Source of the DNA: Capillidium heterosporum
Taxonomy: Eukaryota; Entomophthoromycota; Entomophthoromycetes; Entomophthorales; Capillidiaceae
Reading direction: 5' to 3'
NCBI GenBank assembly: GCA_016630905.1
Contig: WBMQ01000013.1
Span: 1 to 64,000 of the forward strand
Length of the DNA stretch: 64,000 nucleotides
In this document: piece after piece, positions 1-11,644 of the stretch
How the letters are laid out: every line of letters begins with the position of its first letter
How positions within the stretch are numbered: the first letter of the stretch is position 1
The notes under the pieces: model-generated
What the model was told of the DNA's origin: nothing
The model's database searches: none
Seen by the model: the letters and a program-made list of their open reading frames with translations, nothing else
Made by a program: the position numbers and the translations under genes

Positions 1-418
1 GAGTCTTTAGGTAACCAGGAAGGTTTGCCTACCACCGCTCTAGGTTGGGGTCGTACTGATCCCGACGATTTTAATTCAGGTTCGTCAGTACTCCGTGAAA
101 CTATACTGCCAATCTACAACTTTGAAGCCTGCAATTCCGCTTACGGTAACATCCTTCGACCCCAGCATCACATATGTGCTGGCTACAAAGAGGGCTTAAA
201 GAGTAATTTTTATTGGTATATTATAGTACTAATTTTTTATAGCCACTTGTGAAGGTGACTCTGGTTCAGCATTGTTCATTAACCGAGGTGAAAATCAATT
301 GATTGGTATTGTCAGCTTCGGCCATAGCCGAAAATGTCTTGACCCCGGTTTCCCCACTGGGTTTGCCAAGATCAGTTCCTATGTCGATTGGATCAGACAG
401 AAGCAGGCTATTGTTTAA
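1..418 (+). CDS. Trypsin/chymotrypsin-family (S1) serine protease, 3' part
   Basis: The C-terminal 125 residues of a secreted S1 protease; the 5' part, including the catalytic His and Asp, lies left of the window. Coding exons are 1-202 and 243-418. The 40-base intron 203-242 has a GT donor and a tactaat...tatag end. Visible are GWGRT, the ICAGY segment, the catalytic serine in CEGDSGSAL (families usually have GDSGGP) and the C-terminal helix YVDWIRQ. Counting back six residues from the catalytic Ser, the specificity-pocket position that is Asp in trypsin is Thr here, so chymotrypsin- or elastase-like specificity is more likely than cleavage after Lys/Arg. Such proteases are extracellular and used for protein degradation, in insect- or litter-associated fungi among others. 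The family is secure; the specificity is inferred. Confidence 0.9.
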
Positions 419-547
419 CTTTTAATAAAAATGTGACTGCTATTGGCCAATCTATTCATTTTACTATATTCATCATGATATATCCACAGTGTTTCTTGCT
501 AGGATAGTTATATATGATTAAACTTTGACATATTTATAAAGTAGGTG

Positions 548-1262
548 TAACAACTTTTGTTACAATCTTTACTACTAGGCCATAGATCTATCCTGCCTAT
601 TTGTTCTTTATGCTACTTGTTCTATTAATCTTTGTTCTGTTATATCCCCAATTTGTAATCATCTTGGCTACGAACCTATTCCGCTCTCTTAGATTTTAAT
701 TGATTACCTCAACACTTTCTCAGTTTGATCGCTACTTTAGAGCTTAAACAATCAACAGCAATATACCTGATCTAGGAATTCTAATAGTACCAGCTTTACC
801 AATTGTTCGATGAGGAGATGATTTACTCCAAATCTCACTATTACCAAACAGTAGAGGTATCTAAACTCAATGATTGCTACTGAAAGCACTCATCTTGACA
901 ATGCCTCACCTTACTATTTCACAGCTGTTACCCACCCTCAATTCTTAACCATAGCTGTTGCAACAGCTTGATTCTGGTTCTTAGTCTATGAATAAAGTCT
1001 TGTTCCTAGTAAGCCTTAGTTATTAAATGGTGCGAATATGTGATTCGACTTCTTTACCCTCTCAGTTCACTCTATTCCAACCTTCTTCGCCTCCTTTCGG
1101 ATTTACCTCCTTTGGGTGATTCATACTACCAATGCAGTGATCAGCATTGATTCTACTGTTCCGATCCATCCTGCCATATGCCCCCATTCTGACATTATCA
1201 TTAGTTGGATCCAACGGCACCTCCTTGAACCTTATAAAACCTATTCTTTTGCCTAATATCAA
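548..1262 (+). mobile_element. LTR-type element remnant, copy A
   Basis: A fossil element. About 420 bases (548 to about 966) begin TGTAACAAC and end near GCTGTTGCAACA. They align along their length with the reverse complement of 63495-63881 at the other end of the window. The next 300 bases match the internal part of that second copy, for example the stretches around 988-1002 and 1104-1140. The TG...CA ends, the size and the internal extension suggest a long terminal repeat plus leader and a short internal region. No gag or pol was recognised. It is degenerate and therefore probably old. Boundaries are approximate. Confidence 0.6.
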
Positions 1263-1499
1263 TAGTATAGAGTATGTACTGTTCTTAAAGCACTTTCTAA
1301 TACAATTTAAGAATTCTTAAAATTAAACATACTTTGTAATTTAATTAATGTTTTGCAAAATGAATTATAAGTCCTTCCATTTTCCAAAAAATGTAATTTT
1401 GTGTTAAATAATTGATCAAGTTAAAGAATCAGAATTCGTTTCATAAACCACTAAATCTAATACTACATCTACTATACTGCTCCACATAGCTTCAAAATA

Positions 1500-1755
1500 T
1501 CAATTGTTAGCTGACCATCCTTACTGAGTGTCCAGCTACTAGCTTGAACTTCTAGTCAAGTGGTTTGGTCAAACTTGGCAAGTCCTTTAGCATTGGATGT
1601 ATATGTGAATTGTATTGCAGGCTGGCTAATATAAATGTGATTGAATTCTTTACAATCAATAAAAACTCTTAATTCTTGCAAAACTATAGACTAGGAATTT
1701 TAAACCTTAAACCAATTCAAACTAGAAATTTATATCTCCAAAACGATCAAAAGAT
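1500..1755 (+). repeat. Dispersed repeat family R, copy 1
   Basis: About 250 bases clearly related to 4549-4935 (same strand) and to 56420-56705 (opposite strand). The most conserved block runs from AGCTGACCATCC through the short hairpin CTTGAACTTCTAGTCAAG to AGCATTGGATGT and the GGCTGGCTAATATA segment. No coding capacity is seen. It could be a solo terminal repeat, a SINE or a MITE-like element; the sequence alone does not decide. Divergence between copies suggests age. Confidence 0.7.
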
Positions 1756-2520
1756 CTTTAAAACTAACCAAAAACCAAATTAACACTTCAAAAGACCTGT
1801 CCTCTCTTCCCTGGGCAAAAGTCCTGGTATATATACTGTAGCTCTAGAGAGAATCATAACTTGGTGATGTATAAGAGGAATTTTTCCAACCACAAGGTAT
1901 AATTGTAGTAATATATTGCCAAAGTGGGACATGGTTAATCTGTAGGATGGCAATTGAAAGGTACGAAATCCAAAGTGAATATAAAATTGTATCCATAACA
2001 GAAAATCGCTCCCATATGAAATTGAGTGAATAAGCGGTGGTTTGAGGTAATAGGGGCAGGGTGGATAGTAATATAGCTCAAAGCATATTTCTGGGTAGTG
2101 CACAATGTAGGCTACCTAAAATAAAATAAGCTGATGCTCTATATACAATTTAGCTGAAGGTCAAAGTCAGCATTTAATATGATGTATAAATACGATTGAT
2201 TTCCAGTAGATCACCGTCATTAAACCTTATCAAGTAGTATTGTCTGAAATTGAAAGATGAATGCATGTTAGAAATTTAATGGACACACATCTATTTATAG
2301 CGAACTTTAATTTAATATTATTTTGACACTGCTTTTTTATCATCACAAGTCATTTTAGCTATAACACTATTTTAAAACAGATGAACAGCATGGGAAATAT
2401 TATAGGTGTTATTTGAAAAATGCCCAAATGCCATTCTATTAATTTCGAATAATTCCGTTCAAAGTTAAACTTTCAATAATTAAAGCTTTGGCTGAAAATC
2501 AATATTGATCATAGCACTTA
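1756..2520. other. Intergenic region upstream of tyrosinase
   Basis: AT-rich spacer. The minus-strand open frame at 1780-2103 has no recognisable domain and AT-driven composition. I see nothing else to annotate. Confidence 0.6.
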
Positions 2521-2528
2521 TATAAAAG
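2521..2528 (+). promoter_or_regulatory. Probable TATA box of the tyrosinase gene
   Basis: TATAAAAG lies 45 bases before the tyrosinase ATG at 2566. The motif and spacing are suitable for a core promoter. The assignment is inference only. Confidence 0.45.
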
Positions 2529-2565
2529 TACCTTTCAAGTAACTAAAGATGAGTTTGTAGAAATT

Positions 2566-4401
2566 ATGTTGTTGAACAAGCTAATTTTCCTGGCAGCTAG
2601 CCTGACCAGCCTCACTGAATCAGCACAGGCATCAAGTTGTACCAACCTATCTTTACGTAAAGAGATCCGTGAGCTGAGTCAAGAAGAATTCTTTAGGTAC
2701 ACTTCTGCCGTTAAAAAGTTGCATACAACCTACTTAAAACCGGGGGACCTATCTGAATTTGAAAAATTTAGCCGGAAGCATTGTTTGACCACTAACTACA
2801 TCCACAGAGATCCATCTTTCCTACCTTGGCATCGTGAATTCTTAAATAAATATGAGAAGGCTTTGAGAGCTATAGACCCAACTGTTACCTTGCCTTATTG
2901 GGATTGGAGTTTGGATAGCGAGTATCCCCACGACAGCGTCGTACTTTCTGAGTTTATGATGGGTGGTAATGGTAATACAGATGACAGAAGCCACTGTTTA
3001 GAAAATGGAGCCTTCGCTAACACCCGTTTGATGTACGCTAACGACCAAGGTCCTCACTGTCTAGCCAGAGATTACAATATGGGTAAGAACCTGTCGTCTT
3101 TTTGGGCACCTGAAGTCTTAATCACTCTGTTCAACGAGAAATCTTTTTCTAGCTTCTCATTCAAGATGGAAGTCTACCACAACTTCCCTCACGATTATAT
3201 AGGTGGAGCTTACGGGGATTTCTCAACCTATTACTCACCTTCCGACCCCCTCTTCTACCTCCACCACTGCTTTATTGACATGCTGTGGTCCAAGTGGCAG
3301 GATAAGAACCCTAGCTTAGCCAATACTTACGATGGGATTGAGTATGATAAAAATATGGTTAAACCAAGTGATATATTAAAGAACTTTAAATCGATTATGG
3401 TAAGAGACACCTTCAATATCAAATCGACTAGGTATTGCTATCAGTACCCAGCCTATCCTAGACTGATACTGGCACCCGACTACGCTTCTCCTAGTAATCA
3501 GGATCTGGTGGCTGATAATCAAACCATAAATTCAATATATTATTTGTCTCCGCCTCCATTTCAACCCCAAGCTGTATCTCTGACTCCCACCAGTTTTTCA
3601 AATCCCACTCCAGCTCAATCCAGCAACGCAACAAGTAAATTAGAACAACTACCCAAACCTTTGTAGTTTATTGATTTTTTAGCCAATTCTAACCAACTTT
3701 TAAGGCAACCCTTTGATGATGTAAGTAACGTGTCTTTCAAGAAGAAGCCAGTCCAAGTTTCAGTGACTAAACCACCTATTGGTGCCATCCAGAAGAAGTT
3801 GATCGATGATGTCAATAACGACATCGATGATGACGACTTGAACAATTTGAATAGCCACACTTTGTTTGGTGTCAAGAAACAGTCGCTTCTTAACCTCAAT
3901 TCTGACGAACTAGTCAAGAGTGTCAAGAGTATCTATCCAGGTGGCATACGAGCCAAACGTGTCATCAATAAGCCTAAAGGATTGTCAGCTAGGTGGGTCA
4001 AACGTAGCAAGTTTAGCCAAGCTGAGATTGACAGAGTTACTAGCGGTGCTGAAGCCATTATCGACGCTTTGAGTAGCATACCTAACTTTGAATCCATCGC
4101 CTCTATTAACAAGAATATTGACATCAAGAAAGAGGTTAAGCGTAGGTATTACAGACAAAATAGGGATAGGTGGCGTAAAAATAGGTGTAGCAGTCGTGGC
4201 AGTGGTAACCAACGTGATGGAAAAGACAGTTGTAAAGATGGGAATCGAGGCTCAAACGATGGCCATAGAGATGGAAACCAAGGTCCAAATAATTGGAACC
4301 ATCATGACAGATCGGAAGGTAACAATAACTCAAGACAGAATGATTATGATAACCGTGTTAAAAGAGACATACCTAGAAATAATAACAGTCTGCCCAGATA
4401 A
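2566..4401 (+). CDS. Secreted tyrosinase with long basic C-terminal extension
   Basis: Type-3 copper enzyme (monophenol hydroxylation and o-diphenol oxidation, melanin or cuticle-type chemistry). Residues 1-22 are a signal peptide. CuA ligands are probably H72 (KHC), H80 (YIHRD) and H89 (FLPWHREFL). CuB shows H205 and H209 (YHNFPHD) and the HH pair at 233-234 (FYLHHCFIDMLW), with YWDW between. Exons are 2566-3634 and 3683-4401. The 48-base intron holds the in-frame TAG at 3664 that would otherwise end the protein. Removing it keeps the frame and gives 595 residues. The second exon encodes a Lys/Arg/Asn-rich tail with several KR and RR pairs; tyrosinases often carry a removable C-terminal inhibitory part, but this tail resembles none I know. 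It sits between two copies of repeat R. Confidence 0.88.
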
Positions 4402-4548
4402 AACAGTCAACATGGTAACAAGCATCACTACGATAGGAATACTAGAAAAACTAGATTTTATATAATTAGAAATTTTAAGCTCACCCTTTTCGCTATATAC
4501 TATTTTTGAAAATCAATATGTATACGTTTTTATGAAAAGTCCTTAAAA

Positions 4549-4935
4549 TATATTAGCTGATCGATCTTGCTGAGTGTTTGGCCACTAGTTTAGACTTCCA
4601 GTCAAATGGGCTCAACCGAATTTGATCAGTCCTTCAGCATGGAATGTGACATATATATCGTGCTGTAGGCTAGCTAATATAGACATGGCGGTTACTTTGC
4701 AGCTAATAACAATATAAAAACTCTATTTCTGCAAAGCTGCTAGCTAGAAATCCCTTAGATATTTGATTAAACTAATCCAAACGTAAATCCACAATTCAGA
4801 AAAGCCTAAAAGAAAGGTTTTAAACAACTCTGATAAAACGACTTGGAAACTCTTCTTTCCTCTCTTGATGAAAGCAATCCAGAAAACCCTTTTTTCCTTC
4901 TCTCTTGCTCTTTCTTTATTCTTTTTCTAATAAAA
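4549..4935 (+). repeat. Dispersed repeat family R, copy 2
   Basis: The fullest of three copies (about 390 bases). It starts near ATTAGCTGATCG and runs through the AGCATGGAATGTGACAT block and GCAAAGCTGCTAGCTAG into a pyrimidine-rich 3' part (about 4850-4930). The stem of the internal hairpin is kept as TTTAGACTTCCAGTCAAA, with paired changes relative to copy 1. No open frame. Element class unknown. Confidence 0.7.
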
Positions 4936-5641
4936 CGAAGGGTTTATATCCTAGTTATAGCTATCTATCCTAGTATTTAGGACATATTTTTATAAAACAA
5001 TAATTAGAAATTTAAAATCAAATTTAAACTAAGCCTACATTTTTAATAGAAAATTGATTTTGAGTAAATTAAACAAACTAGCAATTAACTAGAATAATAA
5101 TAAATAAGCAGTAATTTAAAATATAAAAAATAGATGGGTAAATATAGAATCTAAAATATATTGTCAAATAGTAGTACATCTGTAAGTTATCTATAAAAAT
5201 AGTCCAAGGTTTAATATGTAATTTAGCTGAAAAGTAACAACTAATAAAAAATATTTAAACTAATTTAAATGTACAATTTAAAAATGACTTTTTCTTAAAG
5301 TTTTAATATATAACTTAGCTAGAAAACCAAGTTAATATAGCATATAGCCAGATTTATAAAAATACATCTTAAACAAGCTATAGAATATTTCAAATTGAAT
5401 GCACTGTAGTATATTACTATCATTTAGTTATAATGCATTTGATAAGGAATTTAAATATATCTACTTTAAGCTTTATCTCTATCCCCTACTGCAAGTTTTA
5501 TTTTAGGATCAGTTCAGGGAACTCTGTCCAACCATTCTATCCAAGTATTTGATTTCATTGCTTGCTTGCTATTAATAATCCACTTGGATTCCCTTTCAAG
5601 TTCGAAAACCAAAACTCCCTTCAAGTCAAATAGATGATGGG
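4936..5641. other. Intergenic region before the Ap4A phosphorylase gene
   Basis: Very AT-rich, without a plausible open frame. It presumably contains the promoter of the downstream gene. Nothing specific is seen. Confidence 0.6.
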
Positions 5642-6889
5642 ATGGCTGCAAGAACAGTAAAGAAGATCCAGTTAATCAAGCAGACATTCAAAGACACCAG
5701 CATGACTACAATCAATTTGAAGAAGGCTATATTCGAGAGGCACGACGCAGCTCTAACTTCGGGGAAATTACTCTACTTCCACTGTGAAGACCACGACTTG
5801 AGTGCAAAGGTGGACAGTAACATTAAAGTAAGGTTGGCATTTACTTAAATTAACATAAATAGTACAGCATACGCTATGTACCTGCCCTAAACTTGAAGGA
5901 CAAGTCCTCACAACCCAAAGTCGAGCTGAAGAGCACTTCCTCAGTCAACGATTCTGATTTAAAGGCTCACCCCAATTGGGTCGAACCTGAGAAACCTAAA
6001 GATTGCCATTCGAAACCTAAATTCAACCCATTTTTACCATGCGACCCTGAGCTTTTAGTGGATAGCGAATTGTTTTTGACACACAATGTCGTGCTGAACA
6101 AATACTGTATTGTTCCTGGACATACCTTATTGACTACTAAAGGTAACGTTGCTACTCTGTATTATTTTAACTTTTGTTTTTAGAATTCCAATCTCAAACC
6201 GATCTACTGAATTTGGAGGATTTTAAGGCATTGGCTGCTACAATGGAGGCCTTTCAACCTACCCAAACCTTAGGTTTTTACAACTGTGGAGTGTTGTCCG
6301 GATCTAGGTAAATGACTTTTATATTTAAGCTAATTTAAGACTATAGTCAACCTCACAAGCACATGCAAGTAATCCCTCTAAAGACTGGTGAGCCACCTAT
6401 CTACGCCTATTTGAAGCACCATCTTGCTGAAGCAGACTATGGTAAGAGTCTTATAAAAAATATATCAATGACTTTTGTCTAGATAAATCAACAGAGCTGG
6501 TTAGTCTACCCTACCAGCATCGTGTAGTCAAACTTAGCCCCCAATTCTTTTCACTGTCCTCAGATGAACGAGCCGAATTCCTAGTACGTATCTACAATAA
6601 GATGGTAAGCAGCATTGCACCTGAAAAGGTACGCCACCATAACTTCACTTGGTTCCACGATATTTTGTACTTGCTCCCCCGCTCAAAGCCAGAGTTGGTG
6701 TTGGGCCCAGAAGTGTACCCCATCAACGCCTTGGGTACCGTCCACATGGTTATGGCACGTTCGATCGACCAGATATTGACTTGGACTGAAAAACTGGACT
6801 ACGACGACAGACCTGAACATAAGAAAGATCAGCCCGATTCTAATCGATACTTTTGGGTAGGCACTCACGTCGGCTGGCCTAAAAAATAA
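5642..6889 (+). CDS. APA2: Ap4A phosphorylase (ATP adenylyltransferase), APA1/APA2 family
   Basis: Degrades diadenosine tetraphosphate by phosphorolysis to ADP and ATP in the cytosol. Five exons: 5642-5827, 5863-6142, 6184-6307, 6347-6441 and 6483-6889, giving 363 residues in one continuous frame. Diagnostic features are NKYCIVPGHTLLTTK, the acidic EDF region and the histidine-triad-like motif GSSQPHKHMQVIPL. In the latter, H-x-H-x-Q supplies the nucleotidylated histidine; the serine before QPHKH is split by the intron at 6308-6346. The C-terminus has NFTWFHDILYLLPRS and a GTVHMV segment as in the fungal enzymes. ATG 5642 is chosen because the two earlier ATGs (5634, 5637) run into a stop in another frame. 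Family assignment is firm; APA1 versus APA2 is not resolved. Confidence 0.93.
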
Positions 6890-7464
6890 TGTAGTTTATT
6901 TTTACATAGGTTTATATGGCTTAATTCAAGGGCAACTAATTAAATAATTTTGTTTTCTGTTGATAACATTGGTTTTTGTTGGTTTCTTAGCTATTGTGTA
7001 GCAACATGTCATAAACATTTCTTGTTTTTAAACTCCACACAAGTCGCTATCCTTGCTATTTTACATCTTTCTGTGCTAACGATTTACACTACCGATGGTA
7101 GATCTATTCCAGAAAAGTTAGCTATTTGAGAAGTATATGTGGATGAACATAATTTATTATCTTCAAACGACAGCCCATCTGTCACAGGCCAAGTCCTATA
7201 TCCTCTCTTCTTTTGAAAATTACAACTGATGCTACTCTGTCTGTTCCTATTATCCGTACTGGAATTCCTATGGATCTTTACAAGAAACCATCCCTATAAA
7301 TCAAAACGAAGGACGGGGTTTTCAAGGATTTGGAAGATTTTTGTCAAATCATTGGTCGATTGGGATTCTTTGATAGGCTGTTTGGAATTGCTAGATCTAA
7401 AGTTGAAGCTAAATACCTTCAACGAAACTAGAGAGCTGAATAACTTCAACTTCAAAGAGATAAG
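6890..7464. other. Intergenic region between APA2-like gene and YOS1
   Basis: The first part is AT-rich spacer. The 79-codon frame at 7229-7468 starts with a hydrophobic stretch but resembles nothing known and overlaps the YOS1 start. I treat it as spurious or 5' leader. Confidence 0.5.
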
Positions 7465-7815
7465 ATGACCTTTTCGATAGGGACATTGATTTACGTAGCA
7501 TTGCTAGTGATAAATGGTTTAGCTATATTGAATGAAGACCGCTTTTTAGCTAGAAGTACTATTTTTAAAACGCATCCTTATAACTTACCCTTCATCGTTT
7601 TATAGTCGGATGGTCAGCTAGACAAAATGCCGTCAATCAGTTCGGTCAACAACAAGCAAACGATTCTATAAAAGTCAAACTTATCGGCCTTGTCTCGGCT
7701 ATTCGAACCCTGTTAAGACGTACATTTTTATATCGATTTCATTTAACTTTTGTCTTTAGTACCGTTGATAGCAGTCAATTTGATAGTTATAGTATATTCG
7801 GGGATAATTGCCTAG
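7465..7815 (+). CDS. YOS1: YOS1/IER3IP1-type ER-Golgi transport protein
   Basis: A small membrane protein that in yeast works with Yip1 and Yif1 in ER-to-Golgi vesicle traffic. It was assembled by eye from three exons, 7465-7555, 7606-7719 and 7760-7815, giving 86 residues (yeast Yos1 is 85, human IER3IP1 82). The N-terminal hydrophobic segment is followed by LNEDRFLARIGW, matching the family's (H/N)EERFL...GW signature. The middle KLIGLVSAIRTLLR corresponds to the NLIRSVRTVMR region, and the last exon gives PLIAVNLIVIVYSGIIA, the second membrane segment. Both introns preserve the frame (phase 1 each). Confidence 0.88.
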
Positions 7816-8801
7816 TCTTCAAAATATACGACACTTACTCAGTAAGCAACAATAAACCACTATTTTTATATTTTATATTTAAATGAATTGCTAAATTTTA
7901 ACACGATCAGGTAGTAAATGTGTTTCCAATTTTCTCAATATTTGAAGCTTTAAATACTATTTTCATGAATTGGACTACATATGTATGTTAGTTTTATCTA
8001 AGCCCATTAAAGCTAATATCGGTAAAATGAACTTTTCTTTGGCTTGTACCAGACCTAGGAACCTTTCAAAAGCAACTTAATTCACCTTCAACTAACCTAA
8101 AAGATTTGAATAGTATATCTTAGTATTAGATACCAGTGTTTCTAGCTTCTGGAAGTCCAAATTTACCAATTATTTTGGACTTTACTATTGATAAGCAAGT
8201 GGGCAAAGCCTTTAAAGTACAAGACAAAGAGCACTAATAAGCTAAAATCCACCACTGATATAGAAGCGCTCTAAAATATGTACAGCACTTTAACCATAAT
8301 AGCACTTTCTATACTTGTCCAAATAAGAGCTGTAACGTTGTACAGGTGCTCTTATCAAAGTGCCACCCATCACCTGTAAGTCAAAGCCATATTTTATAAA
8401 AGTATGAAGATTCTATATATCAAACAATGACTATAAAGCATGCTTTATTACTCTATACATTAACCAATACATTCCAACATATGTCCTTTATCATCGTATC
8501 TACCCTAATAACTATTTTTTCATCTAAATTAACTACCAACACCAATCAACAGCTCAAAGTTATCTACCAGATCCAAGAGCTCTCTATTGAACCGATATTC
8601 CAAATTGGTATACCTTGCTAAATTAAAGAACCAAAAATATTATAAATCCAACATGCACTGGTTAATTTTTAATCCAACTTACAAAGTATAAATTTTCCCA
8701 GCCTGAGAGTACAGCAAAACAAAAGGTAGACTATAAAGGAAACGAAAGCTAGCAGCCAAGATCAACCATTTCCTTTGATACTTTCTTTTCCTATGAGCTA
8801 C
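7816..8801. other. Intergenic, convergent spacer
   Basis: Lies between the 3' ends of YOS1 (+) and the BAR gene (-). The 64-codon frame 8427-8621 is Thr/Ile-rich, AT-driven and has no homologous look. No RNA gene recognised. Confidence 0.55.
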
Positions 8802-10321
8802 TTATTTAGTTGGCTTAGATTCACTGACTTTCAACTCGTTCAAATCCAAATCCAGGCCTTCGTCAACATCTACATCTACAATACCTTCATCCTGGATGAT
8901 ATCTTGGGCATCACTATTCGAGTTTTGGGCTGGCAGTAGATCAACCTCCAGCAGTTCATGATCATCGAGATCAAGATCATGTCCCCCGCCAATCTGCTGC
9001 TGTTGCTTATCAACTTTATTAACAAATTGTTCATCACTCTCCTCCCGAAGTTTGGGGTTAGACTGACGCGATTTCTGCAGGGCACTTAGATCCTGGATCT
9101 GAGGCAGAATGGCACTAAGCAGCTGCAGGGATTCGTTGTGGTACTGGAGCTGGGCTTGACATAGACTTGCGATCTTTTTGATGGGTTCAGGCTAAAGGTA
9201 GAAGCAAAAAAGTAAGCTCACGAAATTAATAAAGCTTACCGATTCTAAAAATTCGAGCATCAGTTGGCATGCCCTTTGGATAGCATTGTCAAAGTGAGTA
9301 GTGGCTGTACTGAGTTTAAATTCAACCTAAAATATTAGCAAATGCTAAAAAGACAAAGTACCTCAGGGGTTGGGTTTCCATTGAGCTGGTTAAATTGGTA
9401 GGTAGCCTGCTGCAACTGGTATAAGGCAGTGTCTACTTCTTTGCAAGCCAGCTAACAAAGAATGAGAATTAGCTATCCAATCAATTTACCTCTGCAAATT
9501 TCATCTGAGTGCTTAAACGAGCGGTTGTCGGCTGAATAAACTCAGTGGCAATACGCTGGTCCATCGTCAGCCTAGCGTCACCAACCTTTTGTTCTATAGT
9601 AGATAACTTGTAAAGGGCAGCACCTAGCTTATTTAGCTTATTAATAACAAGTTAATTACCTAAAGGTTCCTCTACACCAATCTGTAACCCTGCTTCTGAC
9701 AATGCAATGGCCATAGTGTGGTATGGTGTAGGTGGTGGGATGGGAGCGAGTGTGGAGGTAGAAGCGACGCTTGAAGCTGAATGTGCCGAGAATGTGGAAG
9801 CGGTAGGTGAAGTAGGGGGTTCGTTGGAGGGTGGCGGGGTAGCTGGTGCCCCAGCCGAGACTGCGATAGTTGAAATAGCAGGTTGTACTACCTTGGTTGC
9901 AAACCCTTTGCCTACCGATGCTATTGAGGATGATAGGTTGAATAGCGAGTTTTTGACGAGAAGACCAGCATTGTTGGCGTGCAAAATCAAAGGGAAAGAC
10001 TGCTTGGAAATTTTGAGCAGATCCAATTCAATCTTTCGAACCGATAGCAGTCGCTGGTGTAGCTTTTGGTAATCTTCAGGGAGTTGAGGAATCGGTAAAG
10101 CGTTTTCTGAATTGGACTGGGCTGTTGTAAGTGGCCACTAAAAAGTAAATTAGAATTGAATTGCTATATAGTATTACTGATAATTGGTTAATTTTGCTTG
10201 TGAATGAAGTTAGATTCGAGTAAAATGAAGTTGAGGTTTTGGTTGATGTAGAGTCGCTTTCTTGGCTGATGATACTGCCATCTTTAGTAGGCTCGATTTT
10301 GACATCTGCTTTATCGCTCAT
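8802..10321 (-). CDS. BAR-domain protein, Gvp36-like
   Basis: Membrane-curvature adaptor expected at Golgi or endocytic membranes. Six exons read 10321-10178, 10137-9660, 9623-9490, 9451-9362, 9326-9240 and 9191-8802; all junctions keep the frame (440 residues). After a Ser/Thr-rich start comes LPEDYQKLHQRLLSVRKIEL, the opening helix of Gvp36-type BAR domains. An Ala/Pro/Ser-rich insert follows, and then the long helices IEQKVGDARLTMDQRIA and KFAELACKEVDTALYQL. The C-terminal part is a further helix, a Gln-rich patch and an acidic tail rich in Asp. The Pro/Ser insert between the first and second helices is typical of the fungal family. Alternative: another F-BAR/BAR adaptor; the Gvp36 subfamily is judged from helix spacing only. 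Confidence 0.8.
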
Positions 10322-11644
10322 TTCTAACTATTCTCTCAAAGTATACAAGTAAAGTTGAAGGTGTGTAGTCTGTAAACAAAGTTTTCAAGCTTTCTTTGTT
10401 GTTTGCTGTTGCACTTATTTATGGGAGTTGGATGTTATTGAAGTTTTGAACAAAGTTACAAATTCACTCTGAAATTTGGATTTAGGCCACCTCATTGAAT
10501 AAGCTACTCCCTCTGTTCGCAATTATCCCCTATTTCTTGTTAGGAATTCATTTTACAGAATGTACAATAAATCCGAATGGAGGCAGTGTAATTAACCGTT
10601 GATTAGGAAATCAACCTTGAAAATCAAATCCTAGAATCTAGCTACACTAGTATAGGATATCAAAAAGTCGTAGTCATAAACGTACATAAGCATCAGCAGC
10701 ACCTTCAAATTGATATTATATTACAATTCACAGTAGCTTATTTGCATTACAGATATACATATTGATATAGATTTGACTAGCACTTTAGGATATGCCACCG
10801 CTTCTTCAGTTGATGAGTTTCTCCTCTTTTGAAGGAGATTCTTCAACAAATTTTATAAACCGAATCAAAATTTACAAGTTTAGCAAAGAAACATCTTTAT
10901 GTATACCGATTTTCCATTTTCAATATATTGCTTACAAAATTTTCCTATATCTTGAGATCAATTCGGCATGTCCGCTGAGAAAATAACATCTCCAATTTTG
11001 AAGGTTATTGTTTGCAAATTTGGAGCAAGCAAGTTCAAAAGATAAAATCGTTGCATCCACGTCAGACCTCTACTTTAGAGCTTGCCAAGTAGGCTACCAA
11101 CAACATCGATTTTTAAATTCATCTTTTCAGCTCCTCAAAAGTAGAATATCATAAATTTAGAATTTAAAACAAAAGCAGATAGCCACAGTACTTCCTTTGT
11201 CTTTTGTATGATTCGATTTCATTTTTTGTTGAAAATTAGATATTGAACAAAGAAACAGTTGATCAAGGATTACTCAGAAAGCATAGTAGCTAAATATGGA
11301 TTAGATAGAATGCATCGTTCATAGATATACACATTTCAGCAAAAATAGTTGAAATATAAATTAACCTACTAAGCTACAACACCACTAAATTCGTACCCAA
11401 GAAACAAACGAAATAACCCAAGTTAACTATTTAGATTTATTGAACTGTAAGATCAAGGTTGTAAAAACCATAGCGTGGATAACATTAGGATGGTAAACGG
11501 TGGGGAGGGGGTAGTTGGAGGATATTACAGTAGTAGTGATCCACAACTAACTAGGGACGTAGGTAAGAGTTGAAGTCGGCAGAAAGAGTTGGCGCTACAA
11601 TACAGTTACAGAAGAGTAAGTCGTACTCCTGAGCACATCAAATA
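10322..11644. other. Intergenic region, promoter side of BAR gene and 3' side of CK1
   Basis: About 1.3 kb without a convincing gene. The frame at 10792-10986 is low complexity. The BAR promoter is expected next to 10321. Nothing further seen. Confidence 0.55.

Noticed and set aside
600-1010. Possible mitochondrial DNA insertion (ATP8-like reading with TGA as Trp)
   Set aside because: The same bases align end to end with 63495-63881 and its flank, so they belong to the LTR-type repeat; the ATP8 look is chance hydrophobicity.
3730-4401. Separate gene downstream of tyrosinase
   Set aside because: It lacks an ATG at the start, is in the same frame as tyrosinase and joins through a good 48-base intron, so it is the second exon.
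7229-7468. Separate small membrane-protein gene upstream of YOS1
   Set aside because: No family likeness, overlaps the YOS1 ATG, and other frames across it are equally open.
10792-10986. Small plus-strand gene
   Set aside because: Low-complexity AT-driven frame without domain or splice support.
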